Source: Nemertoderma westbladi
Lineage: Eukaryota; Xenacoelomorpha; Nemertodermatida; Nemertodermatidae
Reading direction: 5' to 3'
DNA length: 24,164 nucleotides
Assembly (NCBI GenBank): GCA_032718475.1
Contig: JAUCBJ010004151.1
Span: forward strand, 1 to 24,164
Within the stretch, counting starts at the first letter, position 1; the number at the start of each line of letters is the position of its first letter. A program made the translations under genes and the position numbers. Below, one piece after another: positions 1 to 9,100 of this stretch. Under the pieces are notes generated by a model. That model saw only the letters and a program-made list of their open reading frames with translations, was not told the origin of the DNA and ran no database searches.

Positions 1-534
1 CCTCCCATTTCTTTGCTTTTAATCCGTTTAAGCTGAAACTTGGCAGATATGTATTAGACCATTAGCTGTGACTTTCAAAGGAGGCGAATCCATCTGCAGT
101 TCTCCAGTCTGCCGCTAGAGGGCCAAAGGTCTGAAAGTGAAATCGTTGTCGTCGTTACGATTTTGACATGCTAATAACTTTGTCGGATTTAAAGCTGCCA
201 AGTTGAAAATTTGTAGGTATCAATATGAGCTAAAGATGAGATTTTTGAGAGACTTTCAGACACCATCAGTGCAATGGTCTCCCGCTAGAGGGCCACATGT
301 CTAAACATTAAATGCCCTCCCATTTCTTTGCTTTTAATCCGTTTAAGCTGAAACTTGGCAGATATGTATTAGACCATTAGCTGTGACTTTCAAAGGAGGC
401 GAATCCATCTGCAGTTCTCCAGTCTGCCGCTAGAGGGCCAAATGTCTGAAAGTGAAATCGTTGTCGTCGTTATGATATTGACATGCTTATAACTTTGTCG
501 AATTTAAAGCTGCCAAGTTGAAAATTTGTTTTGT
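1..534. repeat. 315-bp tandem duplication (window-edge satellite-like repeat)
   Basis: The sequence starting at base 1 recurs from base 316 with only scattered substitutions until about base 527, giving a 315-bp period; the array probably continues left of the window. Each 315-bp unit is itself two diverged half-units, since CCGCTAGAGGGCCA appears twice per unit (112-125, 282-295, and again 427-440). There is no coding potential. It looks like a satellite or repeat-family fragment; the family is not recognised. Confidence 0.9.
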
Positions 535-584
535 TGAAAATCAGTTCAACAGTCACCCGCTATAGGACTACTTTATGCCTGAAA

Positions 585-890
585 GTGAATAGATTCTCCC
601 GTCTCATTGATTTTAATCAGTTTAAGCTGAATCTTGCCATATATTCTGGACCACATGCTGCGTCTTTGTGGGGGGGGGGGGGGGGGGGGGAGATTTAATC
701 GGTCTGCCGCTATACGACGAAATTTCTGAAAGTGAGATCCGTCTCTCATTTCGTTATCCGTTATTCAAGATGAAACTTGGCCGATGTACGTATGTACTAT
801 TCATCCATAGGCTGTGTCTTTGTGGGGCTGGAGACCCTAATCCATCTTCAGTTCTCACTATACCGCTAGAGTCAGAAATGTCTGAATAGA
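585..890. repeat. Diverged copies of the same repeat
   Basis: Two further degenerate copies follow the tandem duplication. Both keep the landmarks TTTAAGCTGAA or GATGAAACTTGGC, then GCTGCGTCTTTGTGG or GCTGTGTCTTTGTGG, then CCGCTA, then TCTGAAAGTGA or TCTGAATAG. They are interrupted by a 21-base G run. The short ORF across this segment is an accident of the repeat. Confidence 0.7.
670..690. repeat. Poly-G tract (21 G)
   Basis: An uninterrupted G run inside a diverged repeat copy. It is one of six long G/C homopolymers in the window; its length is uncertain in any assembly. Confidence 0.95.
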
Positions 891-1396
891 AATGAAAGAG
901 GTAAAAAGTGATTAGGCGAAATCTGCTTAAAATTTGCTAATACAGTAATACTTTCGAATTAGTACTTAAATTAAATTTAAGTCACGTGCTGCGCGAAGGC
1001 CCCACTTCGTGTACATATATATGTATAACCATCCAATATCTCAAAAACTCACAATCAGGTACGCAAAAATTTTAATAACTCTACATACAAACTCTACATA
1101 AATTTTGGTTGCGCACAAGACTGTATATTTTTTGTGGCGTTTCGATCACGGGGTCACTGAAAAATAGCGGTTTTGAAAATTTAAAGTCGTATTTCACCGA
1201 TTTCAACTCGTCGAGTATGCACCAACGTTTTTATTTGGGCTATTCAGTCATTTGAGAAACATATTTGAGCCTCAGAATCTTTTCAAATATCGCCAATCTC
1301 GCACAGAACGTCGCCAAAATTTGTTAGTCCGGCAAAAAAAACGCACAAATTCGTCTAAAAGAGTAAATTATTTGGTTGCAGAATAATATGATTCAA
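891..1396. other. No recognisable feature
   Basis: AT-rich non-coding sequence. I see no long ORF, splice-bounded exon or clear repeat. One CACGTG E-box hexamer lies near 983 with no supporting context. Confidence 0.6.
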
Positions 1397-1879
1397 CTAG
1401 AAAAGCCAGCCAGCTGGCTATAAGGAGACCGTCCATATAGACAAACGTAGTGTTAGTTGGGTCCCTCATCATTCATTATCATCAACCTATAAACCATTTA
1501 AACGGCCCAGTGCTTACAATTCAATTACCTGGCCTCCCATCTAACATAGCAGTGAGTAACCTTATAGATTATTGTCATAGGATTCACTGGGAAGAGCTAT
1601 TCATCTGGTGGGGTAATAACAAACTTACAGTTGATGTTTGATTACTGTCTGGGTTAGAGTGAGATAGTAATAAATTTGGCAAGTAATATACTTCTCTGCA
1701 GTTTGGGCTATCCATTCAATAAATAGTAGTAGCTTACTAGGCCCACATGAGTACCAGCAGCTGGTGTTTCTATCGTTGAGTTGATGGCAATTTTCGTGTT
1801 TCCATTTTTGCTCACTCAGGGTACTGCGGTACTGGTTTGAGGGGCAGGTTCGTTTAAAGCCAGCTTGCTGGCTTTCTAG
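1397..1879. mobile_element. Putative TIR-bounded element, family unknown
   Basis: The left end CTAGAAAAGCCAGCCAGC, followed by TGGCT, is matched in inverse orientation at the right end (reading inward from 1879: CTAGAAAGCCAGCAAGC, then TGGCT), with one indel and one mismatch over 23 bases. Each terminus also folds on itself (AGCCAGCTGGCT on the left, AAGCCAGC-TT-GCTGGCTT on the right). The span is 483 bp with no significant ORF, so this would be a non-autonomous element. I see no convincing target-site duplication, so the class cannot be assigned. Confidence 0.5.
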
Positions 1880-2647
1880 TACAATTATTGGAATAGACGT
1901 ACAATATGCAACTTCCAGCTAAAAATATTCAATAACTAATTTACATGTTCATCTCCAGCGGAAATATGAATGATGAGACTGAAATGAAAATTCCCAAAAA
2001 GTGCATCAAAAGATGGGGGTTCCAATTGAAGCATATAAAATTCGATGCTTTTCAGCAGTAAATTTATTATCAAAATATGGGGAAGCAATCGGATAAACTG
2101 TCTTAATTAACCTTCCTGGGGATTATTTTTTGAATGACAATTAAACAAAATCCTCATTGAGGCCAGGTGGGCATCAGTCGGATTATTGAGGAAAATTGTA
2201 TTTCTGCATCTAAAGGATATGCTACTTACGATTGGAGTGGATGATGGGAGAGTTAGCGGCTCACTCATTCCATTTCTAAACATAACCATAATATTTAATC
2301 GTTTTTACATATGCGTTAACATCTCAACTTTGATTAAAATATCTTGGAAAAAAGCGCCATAGAAATTACAGCATGTTCTAGAAAAGAAATTTCATTTTTG
2401 TAGCTATAGTAGTCCTATATTACATCATTTATTATTTTAAGGCATTCTAAACTATAGGATATGAATGTTGAATTTACTAGCTAATTTGCGTCAAAATTGC
2501 ATAGTAAACACAAACGAATTGGAAATTTCATGTAAATGAAAAATTCAAACATTTTGTGAAAATTATAATCAATTTTTGACTTTTATTTATTTTTTCCTAC
2601 AGACAAAGCAACCACACAAAATTATTACAGATTAAACATTTGATAAT
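1880..2647. other. No recognisable feature
   Basis: AT-rich intergenic sequence with no ORF beyond about 60 codons and no visible splice-bounded exon. One TTCTAGAA palindrome occurs at 2376-2383, an outlier of the cluster that follows. Confidence 0.6.
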
Positions 2648-2722
2648 CTTAGCTAGGCTACTAGTGTATCAAGTGTCACCTCACCATATTACTAATAATG
2701 GTACTAGTGTGTTATAGGTACA

Positions 2723-2736
2723 CCCCCCCCCCCCCC
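2723..2736. repeat. Poly-C tract (14 C)
   Basis: A C run inside the left arm of the foldback element. The right arm has only five G at the matching place, so the homopolymer grew after the arms formed or is inflated by sequencing. Confidence 0.9.
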
Positions 2737-2784
2737 TCAAATTTTTTTACTAGCTAGTTTTTGCTATTTCTTTTTATGAAAATG

Positions 2785-3506
2785 TTCTAGAACATGTTAG
2801 CTATTCAAAAATATATATATATATGTTCTAGAAAAAATAGTTTTTGTTCTAGAACAATTAAAAAAAAATTAAAAAAATTAATGTGCTATTTTTATTTTTT
2901 AATAATGTTCTAGAACATGTTAGCTATTCAGAACTAGAAAAAAAAGTTCTAGAACAAATAGTTTTTGTTCTAGAACTGTTCAAAAATATAAATTTTTTTT
3001 TAATTTTATTTAGAATTTGTTTCATATAATTTTTAATCGTTGCTGGCAAGATGGGTTTGGGAGGGGGGGGGGGGGGGGGGGGTAGCTAGTATTTTTTTAA
3101 TAGCTAATTAAAATTAACAAAATTCACTGTATTGAGGTCATTACTGTATATACAGAAATTAATGATAGGCCTATGCTTAGAATACTTAGGCCTGTACTGT
3201 ATAATATTTATTATTTAGCAGACAGCGGGTAATATTTTCTGATCAAATCCAACAGAGCTGAAAATGGGAATTCTTTGTGTAGAAGCTTTCCAACGAAACT
3301 CAGCTAGTTGTTGGGCGAAAGTCAAATCTTAGCTATAGAAATTCGATTATTCTAGAAAATTCACTTTCCTTGACATCAAATAAAACATAACTAACAAAAA
3401 ATAAAATTTGTAAGCTTTTTTTAAAATTTGTTCTAGAACAAAGAATATTTGTTCTAGAACATTTTATTATTTTTTTTTCAAATGTAGGCCTATCTCATGT
3501 TCTAGA
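2785..3506. repeat. Cluster of TTCTAGAA palindromes
   Basis: The 8-base palindrome TTCTAGAA, usually as GTTCTAGAAC, occurs at 2785, 2826, 2847, 2908, 2948, 2969, 3350, 3431, 3452 and 3499. That is ten copies in about 720 bp, where chance would give far fewer than one. A 27-base stretch containing one (from 2781) is directly repeated from 2904. The octamer matches two inverted nTTCn/nGAAn half-sites as bound by heat-shock factor, but here it may simply be the internal repeat of the element. Confidence 0.8.
3063..3082. repeat. Poly-G tract (20 G)
   Basis: An uninterrupted G run inside the foldback element. Confidence 0.95.
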
Positions 3507-3611
3507 ACATTTCATAAAAATAAATAGCAAAAACTAGCTTGTAAAAAAAATGGGGGTGTACCTATAACACACTAGTACCACACTCAGACACTAGCTAGCT
3601 TATAAAAAAAG

Positions 3612-3747
3612 ACACTAGCTACCGTAGCTAGTGTTTTTATAAGGTAGCTAGTAGTGTTTTTATAAGGTAGCTACTGTTTTTATAAGGTAGCTACTGTTTT
3701 TATAAGGTAGCTAAAGTATTTTTATAAGGTAGCTAGTGTTTTTATAA
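3612..3747. repeat. Tandem repeat, 20-23 bp unit (GTAGCTAGTGTTTTTATAAG)
   Basis: Six consecutive units of about 20-23 bp begin at 3624, varying around GTAGCTAGTGTTTTTATAAG. The first unit forms a hairpin with the bases just before it: ACACTAGCTAC at 3612-3622 pairs with GTAGCTAGTGT at 3624-3634. Confidence 0.85.
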
Positions 3748-3854
3748 TACCTAAAATATCTAAAACATTTATAAATATTTTAGCTATTTTTTTATAGTGT
3801 TGTAAATGCACTATATAAAAGTTTATGGCAATTTTAATAAATGAATCCTCATGT

Positions 3855-3917
3855 ATTTTTAAAAACACTAGCTACCTTATAAAAACACTAGCTACCTAAA
3901 AAAAATCACGAGCTATC
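3855..3917. repeat. Inverted copies of the TAGCTAG tandem repeat
   Basis: Two good units and one degenerate unit of the preceding repeat lie in the opposite orientation (AAAAACACTAGCTACC motifs at about 3861 and 3881). Together with 3624-3747 they make a second foldback structure with a spacer of about 110 bp. Confidence 0.8.
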
Positions 3918-4509
3918 ACTCAATCGAATGCCAGTCAACCATCATCCATAAAAAAAATTGAAAAAGCCAATGCGAAAAATTTTACAAAATTTAACAATTT
4001 TCCCTTATGGTCGGTCACACAAGCTATAATGTTGTGCACTGGTGATATCTTTACAAAGGCCTATTATTAGTATAAATTACAGGCAGTAAGTTAAGAAGCC
4101 AAAATTTGACACTGACTGACTGACTAACCATATTACCTGCATCAATTTGGTGTGACTGCTTTGAAAGAACAAAATTAAAATCGAAAAATTTAATATTATA
4201 TTTCACATATTTACTTGCTATGTAATTTTGAGCCCCCAAATTGAACCTCACATTTTTGTGTCTCTGGACAATAAAATCGCGTGAAAATTAAATTTCTTGC
4301 TACTAAACATCGTCTGGACTGTGTGAGAATATCCAAACCAAAAATTGTTATAATTGGCCCCAAAATGGCTCCGTAATGACCAAAAGTGCCTTTTTGCGCG
4401 AAGGGCTATTTCTTCACCAATATTTGTTAAGATTTGTCGAAATTTGGAATATAGGTTCAGAAGAACCCTGCATCCAATTCTTCTGAACAAATTTTGCCTC
4501 AAATGCTTA
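3918..4509. other. No recognisable feature
   Basis: Non-coding sequence. ORFs of 66 and 96 codons on the - strand have no recognisable motif, no codon signature and no flanking gene signals. Confidence 0.55.
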
Positions 4510-4536
4510 GGGGCCTTTTTGTAACAAAAAGGCCCC
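4510..4536. repeat. Perfect 13-bp palindrome (GGGGCCTTTTTGT / ACAAAAAGGCCCC)
   Basis: Two perfectly complementary 13-base arms are separated by a single A. A related but degraded sequence (GAGCC, a T/A-rich stretch, then AAAAGGGCCCC) lies near 5273-5297, suggesting that both belong to a dispersed repeat family covering this part of the window. Confidence 0.85.
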
Positions 4537-4719
4537 AAAAAAGTGCTTTTATTTTTGGCCTTTTGGATTTAAAAAGACTCCAGGGCATTTCCAACCAAAT
4601 TTGTTAAGAATAAGTATGGAGAAGGGTAATCTTAACAAGTGTACCAAATTTCAACTCATTTCAGTTTAAATTAATTGGCGCAGAAATAGCCTTTATCATG
4701 AAAAACCGTCATTCTGAGA

Positions 4720-4791
4720 TATTATAACTTTTTGTTGGCCACAGCTTTTGCAAAGTCGCCAGTGACGTCCAGGTGGGATCGAACTGGTGAC
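4720..4791 (-). mobile_element. tRNA-derived SINE fragment (inverted copy)
   Basis: This is the reverse complement of 4975-5046 with few mismatches. It contains a B-box GTTCGATCC (complement of 4776-4784), but the A-box region is replaced by unrelated sequence, so this copy is truncated. Confidence 0.75.
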
Positions 4792-4928
4792 GGTCCTTAA
4801 AGACGGCCATGTACTGTAGGGTTGAGCACAGTGGCAGCATATGATGGTATTGACAGATGGGAGGCCATGAGGAGGTAAATTGCGGACATACAAGGTATCA
4901 GATAGTATTTCCAGGTCTATCTTTTACC

Positions 4929-5046
4929 TGAGCCGCTAGCTGAACGGTTAGAGCGTCAGACTTCCAACCCGGAGGTCACCAGTTCGATCCCACCTGGACG
5001 TCACTGCCGACTTTGCAAAAGCTATGCCCAACAAAAAGTTATAATA
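4929..5046 (+). mobile_element. tRNA-derived SINE (A-box and B-box present)
   Basis: The A-box TAGCTGAACGG (4937-4947) and B-box GTTCGATCC (4982-4990) match the RNA polymerase III internal promoter consensus with tRNA-like spacing. The stretch between includes a CTTCCAA loop as in tRNA-Gly(UCC), but the anticodon stem does not pair, so this is a SINE head and not a tRNA gene. The tail (TTTGCAAAAGC, then CAACAAAAAGTTATAATAAT) is shared with the inverted copy at 4720-4791. Confidence 0.75.
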
Positions 5047-5885
5047 ATATGAAACCACTCATTCACCCATAACACCAATAATAAATGCTGAGATATGGCT
5101 TAAAGTTTAAGGAAAAATTCAAACCTTCCCGCTATTTTAGATCATACCATTTTTCTATGTTCAACAATAACTTTGTCAGAAATGAATGAAATTCAACGAA
5201 ATTTTTCATGCTTGCTAAACATATAACCAGTAAAACAACTTTCTAGCAATTATATTCATATCTGTACCGTGAGAGCCTTTTTTATGAAAAGGGCCCCGTA
5301 CAATTGTAAAATATATTGCTGCTCGAAAGCTTTTCAAAAATCAGACTAGCTCTTACGTTTTGGGTAATAACTTGAGTTTGAGAAAAGATATGAGAAAACT
5401 GCTTGCAGATTTGAAATCTCCATTAAATTCGGCACATGATAGAATAAAACATATTTTATGTCAATTTCCAAAATAGGGGTGTGCTACCTCCTCCCCCTCC
5501 CCCCTTAAGTTATATAGTAAATTCCGTATTCATGAACTGTAGTTTAGAATTCCTTTGACTAGGGTCTTGTAAATATATCTAGGAATTGTATAATAGCAGT
5601 GAATGAACTATAATTCTTGACAATTGTTTACGTAAGTTGTCAATTAATTGTAAATACACACACACTACTGCACTACGTATTAGTCACATTATATAATCTT
5701 GCTCTGTTATTTCTTACTTCGCCGCCCAACACGGCCGTGAATTTAATACTATGGTCTATTGCAAAATATTTACTTTCACTTTATCGTTGCAAATTACCTA
5801 TTACCAACAATAGTGGCGTACCGGTACCGGTACTCTGCTATGACGTCGAACCCAGCGTTTTGTTTCACTTAATTGCACATAACTA
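5047..5885. other. Intergenic sequence upstream of the SLC6 gene
   Basis: No exon or full repeat is visible. The 3' part should contain the promoter and 5' UTR of the SLC6 gene. It has a palindromic GGTACCGGTACC-type stretch (about 5818-5833) and a CRE-like TGACGTCG near 5840, but no TATA box stands out and no transcription start can be placed. Confidence 0.45.
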
Positions 5886-5975
5886 ATGGAGTCGGGAGGC
5901 TATTGTTATTTTAGCGAAGAAGTTTTATTAATTCGAAGAAAATTACATTGTGCAACATGTAAGGTGGTTCAGTAG
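5886..5975 (+). other. Possible upstream ORF of the SLC6 mRNA (29 codons)
   Basis: ATG at 5886-5888 opens a 29-codon frame ending in TAG at 5973-5975, only six bases before the SLC6 ATG and in the same frame. It exists as a uORF only if transcription starts upstream of 5886, which the sequence does not show. Confidence 0.3.
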
Positions 5976-5981
5976 TTAGCT

Positions 5982-6129
5982 ATGTCGCAAGAAGCAAAGG
6001 GTGGTGGTAGTAAATATGAACTTCAAATTGTAGATGCCGTAACCATAGTACCCACAGACCAAAGAAACGTAAACCTTGAATCTATTGACGTGAAACAAAG
6101 TACTGACGTCGATATAGACAATCACACTG
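5982..6129 (+). CDS. SLC6 transporter exon 1 (start codon, cytoplasmic N-terminus)
   Basis: ATG at 5982-5984 is the first in frame after a TAG at 5973-5975. The exon encodes 49 residues beginning [20 protein letters not shown], hydrophilic and without a signal peptide, as expected for SLC6 N-termini. It ends in phase 1 at the donor G|GTTAGT. Joining to exon 2 creates a Glu codon. The N-terminus is poorly conserved in the family, so the assignment rests on splice sites and frame. Confidence 0.75.
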
Positions 6130-9100
6130 GTTAGTTCAAAAGGTTCCCTTAATAAATTATGTGTGACGCCACTGCCGAACAATTTGGAATTTATTTTTCT
6201 AAAATACCAAATATGTTAGATCAAGTGCTCGCGGTCGGTGGAGGTACGATGGCAACCATCGTTGAACTACGGTGGCCCATAACGGACATCATTACAACCA
6301 AAGACTCTCCATAGACCACCATTACCAAACCAATTGTTTGTGGCTGTCACGGCAGCACGGCACTACGGCAGTACGGCAACACAGCATTTGTTTGTTGTTG
6401 TCACAACACTACGGCAATTGTTTGTTGCTGTCACAACACTACGGCAGCACGGCACTACTGTACGGCAACACAGCAACAAATGGTCGTTTCCGCTCGGTTC
6501 AGGTCGTTTTATATTTTAGTATGTACGGACCGCATCGCCGTCCGCCATATTATCATTATCCCAAGAGTATCAAACATTTCTGTTGGGATTGTAGATGGAC
6601 CGTATACAGTAGAGCAGATGGTATAAATACTGTACAACATTCCAATCCTCTCACTTAGTTTTGCATTTGGTACAGCTTGTATAAAATGAATATTTTATTA
6701 GCTGACTGACTACAATCGTTTAATCTCGTAATAAACCATTTAAATAATTGTCTTTTTTTCATTATATTTCATAGTAGGGGTATTCGCCGTTTTTGAACGG
6801 CGATTTTTGTAGATTCGCTGAAAATTATGTCCTATAAAATAGTTTTCACATATCAGTATAATTTCTTGAATGTCGGCCTTCAAGTTTGCCAGAAGTAATG
6901 TCATCTGCATTACCTCCTCCTTACTTGATAAGTCAAAATTTTTATTTTTGGGTAATACTGAATTGTTATTATCGCTTTTATTCTTTAGCTACAAGCGTTT
7001 GAAAAAAAAAGTGCCTCAAGTGATATTTAATCAAATTTACGCCGCATTTATTATTCAACCTTATGCCGGTAGGGTATTATTGGAAGTGATGAAAAGCTGA
7101 ACATGCAATAATTCCAAAAATATGTAACACAATCTGAATATCCTTGAAAAAAGCTGTGATCTGAGCTTTCGAAAGTGATATGGTTTTGTAAATGCATGTG
7201 TGGCTGGCTCTACGTAGCTATTATACAAACTATATGTTCTAGAATATGGTGTGGGGCGAGCGACGAAAGTAAGCGAGCTTAGCATACAGGTACCACTAAC
7301 TCAATCGGGTGTGTCTGTTGTTCTGTCGATCTGTTGTTCTGTTGATCTGTCGATCTGTTGTGACCAATTTTAAACGTTAATAACTCAGCCAAATGTTAAT
7401 GAAATTTAACCAAAATTGGTACACATCTAGAGTCTGGCCAAAGTTTATAAATTTTCCAAGTCAAATTTCCGTGTGGCCTTCGAGAAGCTAAGATAATAGC
7501 AGTTAATTAGTTAATTATGTTGATTAGGGTAAAAACAGCATTTCAACCTGCCTCCTTAAAGGATATTAATTATTTTCTAGTATAAGATTTAAATAATTAT
7601 ACTTAAAAATTATATAACTCATTACCCATAACCCATTCCATTATAGTTTTTAATTAGTTCAATAGATTTGCGTTAAGAAATGTGTTTTTAATTTATCTAA
7701 ACGTAATTAAGTTAAAATGCCTTCCATCACTCTAAACTTCCAGTCTCATCATTCCTTGGCATTCTTGATAGGGAAACACGTTCGTGGGGCCATCGCGCAG
7801 GACGAGGGTCAGTTATTAGATACAGACGAACGTATACCAGTTTACTCCACGCGATATAATTATTTATAGTTTACTTTTATCTTCACTACTGATAATATAT
7901 TATTGCTGCACATCTGCTTTGGGGGGGGGGGGGGGGCTGTTGTGGATAATTGAGTATTTAGGAGCAAAAAGAAACCTGTGAAAACCAGAAAATAAATTGA
8001 GGCTAAATCTATCAATTATTTACAGAATCATCAGCAGAAAAACCGCCTAGAAAAAGCTCCGCCAATAGTCCGGATGAAACTGCAAGAATTGTTGAATCGC
8101 TAGAAAGTGGCGGCAGAGCCTCCTGGGATAACAAGGTAATAAATTTATTTTATGACTTATGTTAGTTTTGGTATAACGTACGTTAGTTTTGGTTATTTTT
8201 CACTATAGGAAAATTACTGAAATATTAATTATCACGAAATAAGGGAAACAAGCATGTTACAACGGAACGTGATTATAAACAAAACAATAAATGAAATTCA
8301 CATTCTACAGAATATTTTTGAATGAGATATTGTAGTGATTATATTTTAGAAAAATATAAATTTGAGTGACAAAAAAAATTCAGTGAAAAACCATTTAATT
8401 TAGTGGAAATGAAAATTGTTTCAGTGACAAAGAAACTTGTTTTATTTACCGGCCGCTGACTGGCTGACTGCTAAAGTGTAGAGACTGTGAAAAAATGTCA
8501 CGCGTTTTTCCCAATGAATAATTAAGCATTCATAACGCTCGTGTCTTAACACTAACTAACACTGACTTAGTAGTTCACTACGTTGACAATTAATTACTTT
8601 ATTACCCCATCTAGATACAATACATTCTCGCTGTGGTTAGTTTCGCCGTGGGACTTGGAAATGTTTGGAGATTTCCTTATTTAGCCCAAAAAAATGGAGG
8701 GGGTAAGTAAGTTTATTTATGTATATTGGTCCCCCATTAATCAAGGCATTAATTATAATGAAATAAAATTCTTATTTTAAATTAAACCATTTTTTAAGAC
8801 CATTTGGCTCAAGCTGTTACTGCGACTGCGACGATTCCCAATATTAATTAAAGTAAAAAATAAAATAATGTTCCATAAATAATTTATTTACGATTCTGTA
8901 AATTCTGTAGCAATTTCTCAAATTATAGCACAATGAATGATGGGGGTATAGAAGTAGGCCTATTAATTATCTAAAGTTAAAGTTTATATGAAATATCTAT
9001 GGTTAATATCGACGACCGTAGAACTCGCGATAACATCTATCCGGGTCGGAATCCGAGAAATCTAGACAGTCGACTATTTTATCGCACACATAATTTCCCG

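Larger units (their letters stand above)
2648..3603. mobile_element. Foldback element with long inverted arms
   Basis: The segment 2699-2796 is matched in inverted orientation by 3496-3580: TGGTACTAGTGTGTTATAGG at 2699 reads identically inward from 3580. The arms also share the motifs GCTAGTTTTTGCTATT and ATGTTCTAGAACATG. Weaker homology extends outward to about 2648 and 3603 if a roughly 19-base insertion in the left arm is allowed. The arms are about 90 bp and flank some 700 bp of AT-rich sequence packed with TTCTAGAA palindromes. There is no transposase ORF and no clear target duplication. It is most simply a foldback or MITE-like element. Confidence 0.65.
6130..8025 (+). other. SLC6 intron 1
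   Basis: The intron is 1,896 bp and AT-rich. It contains a CACTACGGCA-type repeat (6329-6475), a CTGTTG/CTGTCG low-complexity stretch (7311-7373) and a 16-G run (7921-7936). I see no convincing alternative exon; ORFs up to 128 codons here are repeat artefacts. Confidence 0.75.

Noticed and set aside
4248-4538. 96-codon - strand ORF
   Set aside because: No recognisable motif, it lies in a repeat mosaic and its start falls in no gene-like context.
4929-5002. Functional tRNA-Gly gene
   Set aside because: A and B boxes and a TCC-like anticodon loop are present, but the anticodon stem does not pair and the 3' acceptor arm does not match the 5' side, so it is a SINE head.
5812-6183. A second hAT-like element (TAGTGGCGTA ... 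GACGCCACTG) enclosing SLC6 exon 1
   Set aside because: The ends resemble those of the 14042-15461 element, but the flanking eight bases match at only six positions and the interior contains a well-formed coding exon; probably coincidence.
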